This document shows, piece after piece, positions 39,101 through 54,100 of a DNA stretch of 64,000 nt; the first letter of the stretch is position 1; every line of letters begins with the position of its first letter. The stretch lies in assembly GCA_020091685.1 (NCBI GenBank), contig CM034591.1, forward strand, positions 12,472,833-12,536,832, written 5' to 3'. The translations under genes and the position numbers were made by a program. The stretch is from Lutjanus erythropterus (lineage: Eukaryota; Chordata; Actinopteri; Lutjaniformes; Lutjanidae). A model generated the notes under the pieces. The model had not been told where the DNA came from and made no database searches. It was given only the letters and a program-made list of their open reading frames with translations.

Positions 39101-42100
39101 GGAAATGCTCCAAATACCATCTAACATAATCTATGCAGACAAAATTAGCAGTACTTTTACTACCAGGGTGCCTGAAATAAGGCCTCCTCCCACTTCTTGA
39201 ATCTATTACGGTAACGTTTTAAAACACAGAGCTGTAGAATAAAGATAGCTCGTTCCCATGCCTGTGTGTTATCAGAGAGACCGGGCGGCTCAGAGTGACA
39301 CTACTGCATCTGTCAGAGGCTTAGATGTTATTAAATCACCCATTCACACACACAGCTTACTGAAACATGCACACCAACCCTTGCATGCTCGGTAGGCTTC
39401 GTGTCGATTGGTGATCAGATCAACTATCAACTTTAACAACTGCAAAGATGATCACCAATTATTTTTTTCCGTGGATTACATTACATTCCTTAATATTGAC
39501 ATTACATTACAGGAGATGTTTCCGGTGGAGTGACATGTCAGCGCACAGTGATGATGATCACTGTTAATCAGCACAAGTGACCGTGCTCCTTAATTTAAAG
39601 CAACTCATATACGAACCCTTTTCCATCTGCCTATCCTGACAAGCTGTACTGTGAAATCTGACTAAACCCTTCATCTCCATTCTCCATATGCCTGCTCACC
39701 AAAGCTTTGCTCTGTGCACCAATATCCATAAAGCATTAATTATGCACTTCAGTGACTTTGTCTTAACACATAATCAGGAAAACTACTCTTAGCAAAAGTT
39801 TAAACTTCACACTTTTGTTTTTGCTCCCATTTTTTTATGAGTTGAAGAAGATCTCAGATGTTTTCTGTGCTCGCAAAAGGTTTTTTTTCTCCAATTTCAT
39901 TCACAGATTTATTAAAAATCTGTTAGTGAGCATTTCTCCATATATATTTTGGTTGATTGTTTTTTTGTAATTAAAGAGCGAGAGACCAAGAGTAACCTCC
40001 ATTCAGCCCAACCCACTATCTGTGATTACATACACTGTGTATGCAGGGCAAAATTCACTATATTGTTTTTCTCATTTTGTTTCTACACATATTTGTTTCT
40101 CTTCTTAGTTATTACCAAGCCACTGTGCTGCAAACAAAATCCTTATTTGATCACTACATTGTCTGACAAAATGAACAAAAATACAGAAGCTATTGAGACA
40201 TTTAAAATGAGCGACCTCAGAGAGAGAGAGAGAGAAAGTAAGTAAGTTATAATGAAAGGACACAGGCAGAGCCGAGGCCTCTTTGATGAGGAGAGACAGG
40301 TTGGAACTGGCCAGTGGCCGAGCCGCCCTGAATGGACTGTTTTATCTGTCAGGAGAAACACAGGCCTCCGAAACTGCAGACTGGCTGGCTATGAGCTCTA
40401 GTTTCTGTGAGAGTCCTGATCAGTACAGGTTACCAGCTCCACACACTCTCACCTCTGTTTTGATTCATTTTCCACAATTCATCTTTTATTTCCCTTGTTA
40501 TTTTAGGGACTGTAGTTCTCACTATTTCTCTGCTGTCATCTTCTCTCTGTTGTTTTTTGCAGTTGTGTCTTTGCTTGTCATTTTATTGTTGATGTTGATG
40601 ATATTAGCTTTTTTATTTTTCTGCCTCACCTGGAAAGGTTACTGGCTAGAGTCCAAACAAAACACAGGCTCGGCAAATATAATCAACTAATTTTAGCTTA
40701 ACACAGATGTATCAATACTAGGGCTGCAACTACCACTTATTTTCATGATCTAGGTTGATTGTCTTAAATAAAATGTCGCCAAACAGTGAAAAATGGCCAT
40801 CACGATTCTCCAAATCCCAGGCTGACAATTCAGATGTCTCATTTTGTGCAACCAACTGTCCAAAACTCAAAGATAATGAAGTTTACTATCATAGAAGACT
40901 AAGAAAACAAGAAAATATTTACATGTGAGAAGCTGGAACCAAAGGCACTTTTTCTTAAATAATGACTAAAGATGAATTAATTGATCATCAAAAAGGTTTA
41001 CAAATAAATTTATTTTCACAACTTATCAATCAATTGACTTAGAGCTGCACTGATTAATCAATTAGTTGATTACCAATCGGTTATTAAATTAACTGTCAAC
41101 TATTTTGATAACTGATTAATCAGTCTAAGCAACTTTTTAAGAAAAAAAAAAAATCACAAGTTCCAGCTTCTAAAATATGAATATTTACTGGTCTATATAC
41201 TCATTTATGACAATAAACTTAATATCTTTTGGGTTGCTTACGAAACAAGACATTGGAGGACGTCATCTTTGGCTTTGGGAAACACTGAGTGACATTTTTG
41301 CACCATTTTCTGACAAATTATAAACCACACAACTGATTGATTAATCGAGAAAATAATCAACAATGAAAATAGTCTAAAGTGACTAATAGTTGCAGTCGAA
41401 TCAGTGTTGGCCTTTATGACCACCAATTAAAGAAATATTAAAGATATATATTTAAAATGTATATTATTTATGTATATTTATATTAAATCACACACAATAA
41501 GTTAACACCCATGCCAACTTCAAAAGGGGAAATTACTTGCTAACAGAAAATTCACACGTACAACGAACACACACAAGCACACCAAATATTTCACAGTTAT
41601 CATGCAAGGTGCTTCAGTTCAACCGAGCTCACACGCAGAGTGCAGCCTCAAAGACTGAGCATACATGCCACAGCTCTGGCACACAAAGAGTTAGCATGCG
41701 AGAGGGAATATGTTCTCGCACACACACACACACAGCATCAGGACGCACACACCACACGAGCGATCATTAAGCTCACAGTGATCGCATGTGCAGGCCAAAT
41801 GGCTGGTGTGCAAAACCTCAAATGCACCGTTCAGTCACATGACCATCATATGACAAGCTCACAATGACACTTTCTGCATGTGCATGAGGATAAATCTGCA
41901 CAAAAAACAACCAGCTCAAAACCGTCCTTTTCCCAGGGCTGACACAGACCAAAAAGATTTTTTAAATGATGATTAAACTCCATCTCTGCTTAGCAAAAAC
42001 CCTTGGTTGCAAGATTGAAGTGGCCTGTTACAAATTTAGCCTGCATAAGACGACAAATTTAGGCTATACTTTTTTTTCCATTGCCTGAGGCGACACAGTA

Positions 42101-45100
42101 ATAACATAAATATTTTCTCCCGTCATGACGACACTGAGAAGTAATGCGGTGAAACAGGAGTCACGAGACCACACCTTGATTCTGACTCTAACTTGTAACC
42201 TTGAGCAATATCAAGATTTTGCACTCAAAACCTTCAGAAATTCGCATCAAAGGCTGCACTGAAACCTCTGTGTTTCCATCACTGCTTGTACTTACTCATG
42301 TCGATGGTTATTAGGGCTCAAATTGCAATCAATCCTATAACAAACAGTCCAGCTATAATGCCATAAGACATTCTCTTGGGATTAGGAACTACCAGCTAAT
42401 ATGACTGTAAGTAGTAAGTTGTTTGTCTGTAAAAGATATTTTTTGAATGCAAAACCAGGATGACAAAATCCTGTGTATTTGCAGGTTCATGGGTAGTGAT
42501 GGTATCATGTTACATTTTCAGATACTAGTGCAGATATGATACCTGTGTTAAATGTGTGGTCTCTTCATTTCTGGGATGTGAACATGTTAAATAAAATAAA
42601 AACTAACTTCATTTAAAACAGAAACCAGACTTCCCAAATATTGTTGACTCGGCACAAGCGGCTGCACAAGAGATTTACCAGAATAAAATAGTCTAAAATT
42701 AGAACCACAAACTGTCTGAACGTCTTTTCTGATGCCAGCTTACACTTGTACTTGATAGTTTTCAATACTTTGTGCTAGCACAAACATTTCAATTGGCTCA
42801 AGTCGGAAATGTATATGCATTTACCCATTTTCACACACACACACTCATACACAAGAATGGTGGTGAGCGACCATGCAACGTGCTGGCATGGCCATTGAGA
42901 GCAATTTGGGGTTCAAGGACATTCAACATTTGAAAAGGAGGAGCTGGGGACTGAACCACTAAGCATGTGATCACAGGATGACTGACTTATACCTCCTGAG
43001 CCACAACGTCCTACCAAAAAAGTATTGAGGTTTGAGCCCTATTCATAGGTTTTATCATAAACAATGATTGTTATTCAACAAACAAAAAAGACTTAAAATG
43101 TTTCCCAATTTTACATTTTTATCATGCCTTTGTCTCATTGGTCTGTGTTATGGGTTTTTTTATATAGGGTGTTACAGGGTAGACAGCAGCTGCAGGAAAT
43201 ACTGAGTTTGCAGTGACCTAATACAGCTCCAATATGGTTGAAAGTGATCACCAAACAGTAACATAGGAATGCAATACTGTGACAAAACCAAACTTTCTCT
43301 CCAGTCACTGGCACAGCCACATAGCAGGATTTACATTAGCTGACATATGCTGGCTTTTTTTCTCGCATTACTTGTAAGGCTGAACGATTTTGAAAAAATA
43401 TCTAATTGTGATTATTTTGACTGATACTGTAATTGCAATATGGTTTGTGAGGTTTAATGGTAATGATTGAAATGTGATTTTTTTTTGCAGGAATCTGTAC
43501 CAAATGAAGATGCTTCTGCAAGTCTATCTGATTTGTCGGACAGGACATCTCTGCCTCACGACATTCATTAATTTAAGTTTTCTGACACATTTTTTGCCTT
43601 TAACAAATACTGCACCTCCTGTGATTTGCAAATTGCAGAAAGCCGTATTGTGATTTTGATAACATTTCGATGAATTGTACAGCCCTAATTACATGTAGCC
43701 AGATCAACGCCCAAAATATCTGGTGGGAAGTATGTCAAATACACCATATAAAATATCTAGAGAAAAAAAACCATACTGTATTAAAAAAGAAAAAGTAGGT
43801 AACAAAAGTGTGATGCAGATTCACAGTCACAGCAGAGAGAAATAGAGAGAGCTCATGTGGACTGACTGCTGAGTAATATTCTCAACATAATGGAACTATA
43901 AAGTCAGTCTGACATTTGATCACATGGTCAATTATAGCTGACTAATGTATGTAAACTTGCCACCGTAGGAACAGTGGTCATATGAGCTGAAATGAGCAAC
44001 AATTTAAGTGTGTACATACACGCATGTGGGTGACTTAAGTACAGTCTAATACTTAAAAACAAATAGCAATACACCTTATGTGGCTATTTAAAATATATGC
44101 CCAGTAGTTGTTATGTATGGATGGACGTCTGGAATATTAGCGCAATATTGGCAGTCATACAAAATGTCATAAACTCTGCCACACAGCTGGACAGACAAGG
44201 AGGTGAAACCATCACCTGCCCTACTACCTACCCTGAAAACAACAACAGCTCGGCATGGCTGTAACCTCTTTGAGGCAGTGGTGGATATGCATGTCATCGC
44301 AGCTTGGCTTGGCACAGTGCTGCCATAGCAGACTGAAGTGGGCCCTTTGAACACCCCTATTAGAAACAGGTAATTTGGCCTCTTAGAAAATCAGTAAGCA
44401 AAAAAGTGTAAGCTGAAGCACTCACATGTGCACCCTCCTTGTTATGCATTTGATTAACAGACGTTTGAATGTTAATACTATTAAATTAAACTTCTATTCC
44501 AAACAGAAACGCCCTGACAGTCTCTGACAGTATCCAACCTTAGTTCAACCCAGGTTGGAGGCTGCATCACAAACAAAGTCTTGCTTACAAGTACTGACCC
44601 ATTCAGATCAACTGCCAACGCGGGTATTACCTGTGCCATGAGTTACAATAAAAGCCTAAAACCTCCGCTAGTGCCCCCTAGAGGCAGTGCAAATCTAACC
44701 AGACCAAAGTAGCGGCTTTAAGCAGCCGCCATCATTTCCCTCTGAGCCCCACGTTTGTTAGCAGAGCTAAAAAAAATCTGCTGCACTTTACTTGGTTTTG
44801 AGGAGGTGAACAGTAATGCAGTTCTTTTGAGTCCCAGGAGACTGGGAGATGGTGAGGCTAATAATGTTGTGCCAAGCAGTTTCTGCAAAGGTTCTGCAGG
44901 ATGTGTGTGTTTGTGTGTGGGTGTGCGGAGGTTGTGTAGGCGGATGGAGGGGGAGCTTGCACACTACCTGGCCATTATATAAAGCTCCCACTCTCGGCTA
45001 GAGGTCTCTGTACTGAGTGCCAGCTCCCTCCCGATCCTCCTCCCCTCTCTGTCCTCCCATCCCCCCACCTCTTAGCCTTCCAGCTACTCTGACTCAGGCT

Positions 45101-48100
45101 TAACTCTCCGCCTGTTGTTTTCTCTCCCTCCTGCGTCTGTGGTATCAAAATCACAGTGCGCATTGTGGATCAAACAAAAGACGGAGTTTGGGAATAAAAT
45201 ATGGATCGGGCCATTCCTTCCACAAGCGGGATCAGTTCATGCAACCCAGCTGGACTGAGTTCAGAATGATTTCTCCTTTAATCATTAGGGCGTTAAATGC
45301 TGTGCCACCACACCTGAGGCTATAGAGGTCTAGTCCCAGCTTGCTACAGGCAGATAGTGAATCTGAAACCATACTCTTCATTGCTGAACGGCACAAAGCT
45401 GTGATGACAGCGGGGGTTTGTAATCCGCAGCCAAAACTGCGCAGGTACATGCTGCTGGTAGTAACTGAACAGCACAGATTTTCTGTCATGTATGTGGACA
45501 AAAATGGCTGTCAGTAAAAGCTGTGATGGAAAAGTTAGCAGAGGAAAACACCTGTTAGATTATCACTGACCTCACCTCTGTGTTTAAGAAAGAAGGGAGG
45601 AAGGAAGCTAAAAGGCTGAAAATAAAGACATTAGACACAAAAATCCCTTTGCACTGGTTTGGCGTGAAAATGAAGGAGAGTAGGAAGACCAATGAGTTGC
45701 ACTCGCCCTCTGCACCCTTTTAATCCTGCGGAGTTGGCGGAGGTCTGCAGACAGCGAGATGAAGGGAAATTGTAGAGACAGTAGCCTGAGACTGCAGGCT
45801 GTGCTGCAAACATGTTGCTGGTAGAGTTGAGAGCACAGATGCGTTTTTATCATTAGTGTCCTATCTGATGTTGGGCTCAGGACCACCTGGGAACGGCAAT
45901 TGCGTTATTGTGGTCTAATCCTGAGCTTCATTCAGAGAAAGAAGGCAGCCTAGGTGGAGACACCAGGCTGGTCTGTGCTGAATGAAATCTCACAATTCAA
46001 TTTATACCCTGTCAATTTATACTCTGTCTCACGTCTCCTTGCAGCTACTACTACAACGGAGAAAAAAAACCTACAGCAATTTATTTTTACTGAAATCAAA
46101 TGAATTTATTTTTTTCTAAATCTAAACATAAAAAGAGGGAACAAATATGCTCATGATAAATCACACATCAGTACTTTGTTAAGCAGCTTTGCCTGTGATG
46201 TTAACTTAAAATTATAGCCTGTCATTTTTTTTTGTTGTCTATTGTAAGATGAAGATGGCTGAAAAGACATCACTTGCCTAAGTCTGCTTCTGAGATAAAT
46301 TTAAGATGTTTTAATCCGTAATGAACTGTAGTCTAACTGTGTCAGACAAATAATCAAAACCCAGTTCATTCATTTGTACATACTATTCTTGAAATAGCAG
46401 CTTTATTGTATTGTGTATTCATGTTGTTACTGTCATCTTAATTTGCCTCATAGCTCCTGGAGGCAAATTGTGATTAGTGATTCTGGGGTATCTAAATAAA
46501 TTTAACTTGATGTGTTTGTCATATATGAATTTGTACTTAATATTCAAGTCAATCCATTTTTTGTTGCTTGAGTTTTTTCACATTTAAAAGCCCGATACCT
46601 AAGTAAGACATCTTGCTGCTGCAGCCTGAAATACCTTTGCCATCTCTATTGAAAACTGAAAAAGTCATTTCTGGAAATACTTTGCCTCCGAGGTAACACT
46701 GATTGACACTAATAGTCTTTTTCCATGATGGTACATTTTGGATAATGCTTTGAACTGCAAAGGAATGAAGGTAGTTGATTCAAGTTCACAGTCCATCTTC
46801 TAACAACGTCAAAAAAGTTCCAGTTAAAGATAGCGACCAAGTACGTGATAACTACGACACTGACACCACAAAATAATTAACCACCATGTCTAAATGACAT
46901 AGATTCTACTGTGCTGACAGAGGTCACAGGGGTGAGACCAATGTGACATTCGTTAACCCTGTCCTGACTCATTTTTGAAACTTGCGGAAAATGTGGGGGC
47001 GAGATGACAAAGTCTGTGACTGACTGACTGAGTGATGAAGTTACTCCATTGGTCAGTCCATTCTTGGAGTTTCCCCACTGGTCGTTGCTCTTTGAAAATG
47101 AAAAGGCCCAAACAGTTCTGAAATTTGTCTTTAGCAGGTGACACTTGACACAAGAGGCACTTTTGGTGTATGCACCCTCATGATGGGGACACTGCGCCTC
47201 GCATAAACATAAACAAAGCCTTTCACAGTAAGGTAAGGTCTGCCTGCCTCCTGTGCAGACCATAGATGCCACTTCCTGTATCTGAATCAAATTTAAAAGC
47301 CCTTTAGCACTTCATACTGTACACAGTCCAGCCATATACCAGGTTTTGATCTAGTATTGTTACTTTTGCTATGAGGGAAAACAGTGCTGTTACCTACTTT
47401 CCCTGTTCTGACTGTATAAAATAATAAACTTTTTAAACTCAAAGGCTATACACATAGAGGTCTGCTACCATGACAGTTTTCCTAACATTATATTTTATTT
47501 ACAATATTTACAATTTATAATGTTGCTTACAGTATTGCAATATATTGAATCATAACCCCTGTATAGTGATTCACATCGTATTGCCATATTCTTGCCAATA
47601 CACAGCCCTACAAGCGTGAATGATTTAGGGGGCTCTAATGGGAGAAATGGAATATAATATCTCTGATTCCAGCTTCTTAAAAATTAATATTTTCTGTTTT
47701 CTTTACTCCTTTATAACAGCAAGTTGAATATCTTTGGGTTTTGGACCAAATAAAACATTTGTGGACGTCAACTTGGACTTTGGGAAACACTGATCAAAAC
47801 TTTTCATTAATTTCTGACATAACTGGTCGATTCATTGACACTGAAAAAAATCGTTAGTTGCAGCCCTAATTATGGCATGACAAGTAACACTGGTAGCAAC
47901 ACTGTCAGTTAGGGTTGGGTGTTGCTACAGTTTCTTTAAATGTGCGGCCATCCCTCACTCTCACTGCACAAGATGAACTATTATCTATGTAACTATTAAT
48001 ATAATCAATTATTCAAAGATCATAAAATGAAAATGACAATCTGAGAAAATCAATTAATCATTATTTCAGGCATTATTGTGTGAAAAAAACAAGTACTGTC

Positions 48101-51100
48101 TCGAAGAAATTACTGGATTCATTTTAATGGACATTTTTAGTTTGGCTCCCTACAGAAACAGGCTGGTATCACACAGAGCTGATTACTACCCAAAAATGTG
48201 TTTATTGCATAATAAACACTCAAATATACCGAATACAGACTCAACCACTGAGGCCATTATTCCACAGGTAAGTGGATCATCACAACATTTTCATTTCAAT
48301 TCACCCTTCAAACATAGCATACAAATGTTTTGTTTTTTTAATGCAGAGGGATTTTCCACTCACAGCAGGCTACTTCCTGAAGAATGAAGAGTATTTGAAG
48401 AATCAGTGTCTTGAGCTGCCGTCCCTCAGGTTACAGGTCACTGGAGAGGCTACAACATGTGCTTACTTCTATTATTAGCCATTAACCCTTCAAGCTGACT
48501 GTTCAGGACTAAACAGAAACATATAAATCAGCTGACTTCATTCTCCCAGAGAATTACAATCGCTTAATTACCTGAGACAAAAGCTGTGGGGCTGTAGGTG
48601 TCATGATATGATGTCAAACAGACATAACGGAGGAAACCGTTGCCAAGAAAGACAAACACAATGGCACGAGTGGCTTTCTTAGCCTGATATGAAATGCAAT
48701 TTTCATTTACCTTCTAATGCAAGAAAAAAAAACTTCTATATGTGATGGTGGTACATTAGTTCTGTGTGTGTTTCTAAAAATAATACAGAACTTCTCTTTG
48801 ATGCTTGTTGTTTCCTTTACAGGTGTTCCAATGCCATTTTTCCTTCCCAGTATCAACTCTGATATCAGAATTTTGCATATTGGCCAGTACTGTTAAAAAT
48901 TATGATTTTTTTAATTGCTGTATACTAACCGTGTATGATGTGATATGATTGCTATCATTGTTTAATGGTCTGGCTCAGGTTAAACCCTTTGTAAAGCATA
49001 AGCAAATACAGAATACCTACCATAGACTTTGTCATCCTGGGTGTTAGGGAATTTTCCAAATTTAGGCATCATACGTTGGATCAAAAAATGGTGTATGTGA
49101 CACTCCAGCTTCCTGTTTAGGAGTTAATAAATTATGTGTTATCAGGTAGGGGCGTCACAATTTCAATTCTAACTTGAAAATCGATCAGGATAAGCTATCC
49201 TCTATCCTAACCCTCTAGTCTCGGCACATATTAGGATTCAGGTTACCCACAGGGCCCACATTCCCATAAAGGGGGCTGGTGGATTTTTGTGGGTAAAAAA
49301 TTGACAGTCCAACGATGGAATAGCTGCAGCTCCAGCCGATACATAAACCAGCATTTTAGGCAAACTCCCCAGAATACATGCGTCATACAAACTCAAGTTA
49401 CTGTCACATTGTATATTTACTCTATCAAGATCCACTTGAGTAAACGAATGTCCAGTCACACCAACCATAACATTATTAATTATAAGCAGCAAGGCAAGTC
49501 GGGCTATTTAGTTGCTTCATTTGTAAATCAGAAAATATTTCCATGTTTACATACTTATCTTCATACAGCAACTATAAATATGAAGTCTGTGTGTGACAGC
49601 AGACATTTCAAGAGAAACTTTTTTTCCTCATTAACTTGCAAATTTATGAGGCAAGCCGTCCCAAATTCTGTTAGAACTTTTGTCTCTGTTTGGGTAACCT
49701 GTGGTGTAGGTGCTGTCAGGGGTAACAGGCAACATGACATCTAACATGCTACACCAAGTTAGTGGGACATAAAACTTGGGCAGCTAATCCTGATGTATGT
49801 CCGACACAAAAACCTATGACACATTGCTGCAAATCATAAGTGAATTATGAGCCACAAATTACAAAAGTGACAGCAAAACTAAACTCGGCACGCAAGTTGC
49901 ACAAAGCTGCGTGCCTCGGGTGGAGAGATTTATGAACTTCAAGGCGAGGGTCTGACAAACACACCAGACTGCAGCCTGCAGCAGAATAAAGAAATATTCA
50001 TTGATGACAGGCTTTTTCAAAAGACATGTTTTATTCATTTATCCCTCTTGATTCACACCAAAATCTCTCTGATATTCCAATATTTAAAAACCTAGAATAA
50101 AATCTGCCAGGAGGGTGGCCAGTGAAATGCATGTCTTTCTTTTCCAGTTGGACACACACAATTGAGCTCCAAACTGCTACCTACCCATGTCCATCTCAAA
50201 TGTGACATGTTTCCACGGCAACAGGACTGTGTAACAAAATCACCACAGGAGTTAAGAAACGCTCCATCTCGTTGAAGCCTAACAGAAGTCGATGGCTGCT
50301 CTCAGGGGCAAAATATCGGACAATAACAGAGCTTAAATGCTGCTCTGAGTGGGCCGAATGTACAGAACATGTGCCGTGCGGTCTGAAGTGAGAAAGCATG
50401 TTTGTTATCTTTATCTGGCAGCCTCACTGATAAACTTCACTAAATGCTGAGAACAAGGAAAAAGGCAATAAACTCTACAACAGTTTGTTCCAGTTGGTTC
50501 AACGCTAAACACCTCTGACATCTCTGTAACAGACGAGACATGCGACATCTGCTTCGGGTTTCACACTGTGAGCTTTATACATTCTGCAGTTCACTGCCAT
50601 ACATCTTAAATATCACCAATCTGAATTTTAAATACTTTTGTGTCTGAGATGATGCTGTGAAACACCACAAAATCTGACCCTCAATCACCTGCTAAGAACT
50701 CGAAATACACACCAACATCTGCACATGCATGTAAGCTTTAAATACACCAGCCGATGAGAACCATTATCATTCACTCAGGTGATTTCCACGTGAGCGTCTA
50801 ATTCTCTTTAAACTGATAATTAACTGCAGCGATAATGACACTGACAATAAGAGAAATAGGCAGGTGTTGAAAGGATGTCGGGGAGCAGAGAAGAGGACCT
50901 GTATCATTAGGGATTAACCTAGCCACAGGCTCTACAAATAGACTGTCTCCACCTATAAGCCGGCAGCGCACAGACAGTTATTTGTATTGCCAGGTTGCTG
51001 CTGCAGCAGCTCCACAGAAGAGAGAAGACAGTTCAAAGAAGCTGAGGCGGATCGGGACTCCTGTGAAACAAAATGCGATGCAACAGGACGCATTTGGGGG

Positions 51101-54100
51101 CCTGGCAACATCAGAGGCTTTCACAAGCACAGGTTTTGTCTAAGATGACTGCACCGCAGATTTATGCACCAACTCACCGTGCGAGCTAGAATAATATACA
51201 GCCTGAAGCAATCATGAACAAAAGGTGCAAGCAGTGCAAACCAGTATTTATCAATCCTGAAATTATTAGTTGAATTATCGATTACTCTACTGACAGAAAT
51301 TTAATCAGCTACTACTCTGACAATCAGTTAATCACTTAATGTAATTTTTCTAGAAAAAATCCCTAGCCTTTGAATTGTGAAGATTTGGTATTTGGTTCTT
51401 TAGTAAACCTATCTGTTGGATAAAACAAGCAATTTGAAGATTTTACTAAACTGTGACTGTGACTATTTTTCACAATTTCCTGACATTTTACAGACCAAAT
51501 AACTGTCGTCAGATTAATCATTTTAATAATGAAAATTAGGGCCCCCCCTGACAGTTAAGATTTGCACGATCAATCAGAGACCCCACAGTAAGTGTGCAGA
51601 AAGGTTGGGCGATTCCTACCTAACTGCCATATGATGCGCTGGATAATGATATCATTGCTGTTGGAAACACACTAACAGCGGCACACAAAAAAAGAAACAC
51701 TGCTGCTACAAACATAATTGAGCATCTTGGGCAGGTTTGGTAAGAAAATAATAAACAGGACATGGAGACATTGCAGTTACCAGCAGAGACAGCTTCTTTT
51801 TATTTTCTCTCCCACGTGTCAAAAACAGAACTTCGCCAACAACTCCTGTCTTGCGGCAACTCTGAGCAGACACCTCAAATACAGAGGGATTTTAAATCAC
51901 AACGTTACAATGGTAGAGGGGTCAGTGATCGATGACTGTCAGCCATCATATCGTCCACAAACCCAACCCTGGGGTGCAGTGTACTGCAGGGGGCATTTTG
52001 TTCCCAAGAAGTAGGTGCAGAACAAGCGCTCCTCGCTTTCTGTCTGGGTCCACTATGTTTGGTCATCCTGTCCTGTCAGTGAAGATGTCTACAGCTGGTG
52101 CAAATAGTTCCACAGTCTGACCAAGGGTGAGTCTGAAGGCCTGAATTTGTGGACACCACGAACAAACAGCAGTGAGTGAGACACAGGCAGCTGCTGAACG
52201 AAGAGAGGCATTGCCCGGTGAGGCTCTGAGGTAACGTTATCTTCTGTCTTCTCCTTAGAAGTGATAAATCTGCAGCTCACAGCAGCTTAATACGCTGTAG
52301 TCTCTGGTTTTTGTTTGATCTAGTGTCTGCGAGAAAAGTTGCATATTTCCAGTCTATCACTAGCATAGTTGACACACATTAGCTCAGAATATGTCCATTT
52401 GAAAATATAAACCAGGTTTTTACTTGGCTTGTTTACTATATTACAGTATGTGAGTATATTACAGTTGCTGTCACTCTTATCATCCTGCCAAACCTCATTC
52501 ATCAATAAAGCACTGATTGATAGTCTATATGAAAAAAAGGAGAAAATGGTTAAGTATTCATATTCAACAGCCAAATCTGATTTGACTGTCAAAACTCTGA
52601 GTCAGGTACAGCCCCGATGAACTCTGTAAAGCTGAAACTCTACTAAAAAGTGCAGATGTTTATGGAATATGTGCTAGATCAGATCAGTTGGCCTTTTACT
52701 GAAATCAAAACAGTAAAGAAGGTAGGGCCAAACTATTGCGTTACATGAGCAGATACAGATAAGTAAACAGCAACTACAACTGTAACTTTCATACCAAAAC
52801 AACAATCATTTCCTGGTTTCAGCTTCCCATGCGAGAGAACTTGCTGCTTTTGTTTGATTTTCATACCCATTTGTAAACATCTTTGGGTTTTGATATTGGT
52901 TGCACAAGCAATTTGAAAGCATCACCTTAGGATATGAAAACATGCGATAGGCATTTTTCACAATTTCTGGACAGTTAATAGATAAAATTATTAATCTATC
53001 AAGAAAAAAGTGAAAATAATAATTTGTGGCATACGTATATCTTACACAGCAAATACAGGCTACATTTAAATACAGTACAGAGCACTAATGTTTTTGTAAA
53101 ACTTTTTTTTAACTTCTCTTGTCATTAATATTCTCTGTATCCACAGATTCTGAGCTCTCTGTTTCTGGTGGTCTGATGACTCCCGCCACACACTGTCAAA
53201 GCTGTATGTTTGCAGCCAAAGATAGCAAAAGGCCAGGGCCGGTGCATAACATCACAGTCAGTTCAGTGCTCTCTACTCCTATGGTGGCCGACAATAACGG
53301 CACATGGTGTAGTCATTAAAATAACACACGTGTTTATCTCAGGTGTGAAACAGCAGTAAAAGGCAATGATGTACCACTGTTACTGCGGCTCATTTTTATT
53401 TATTTATCCCCCCCCAACCTAATGAGTAGATTTATTCACATAACAAAAGACACAGGAGGGGGCATAGATCATTATGATTACTGTAACATTGCAACATGAA
53501 CATATCTGTTTTATAAGCAGTTAATCCCTTGTTGTTGCATCAGTATTACTGCTGTAACCATCATGGCACAATGTATCGCAGTACAAAAATCTGACAGCGA
53601 GGATCGTGGAGCTGAAGAATGGATGTAAACCACACCTGATCAGTTAAGACTTTAAACATTTTTGCTTGCATCCATCAACACTGTCAACTGTCAGAGGTCT
53701 CAACTGCTGCCTGAAAAAGGTGACAGGCTCATAGTCTTAATAAAAAAATGCCCTTGTCCTACTCTAGATATCTAAAAATAGTTTGTGTGAAGGTTTAAAT
53801 TGGGGTTTTGTGGCAACCTGAATTCAACCAAGTCCAGACATTTGCTCTTTCAGTGACAAAATTCTCTTTTACAAGATCTGCTTGTAAAAAAAAGTGTTTT
53901 ATAAAGATAAAGATAAATAAATAAAGACAAAATAAGTCAGCTGCGTTAAACATATCATGAACAATCCTTAATCATTATTTTCTAATGTGTTGTCCCACGT
54001 CTATGTCATGTCTTCAAGTGTGTCCAATGTTTCATCAGCAAGATAGACAAAGGGCTCTGTATATGTGAGACGTTCTGCAACAAGAGAACTTTAAAACATT

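Noticed and set aside
49289-49744. A 151-codon plus-strand open frame in intron 1
   Set aside because: Composition is random, without domain or flanking splice signals that would join it to anything.
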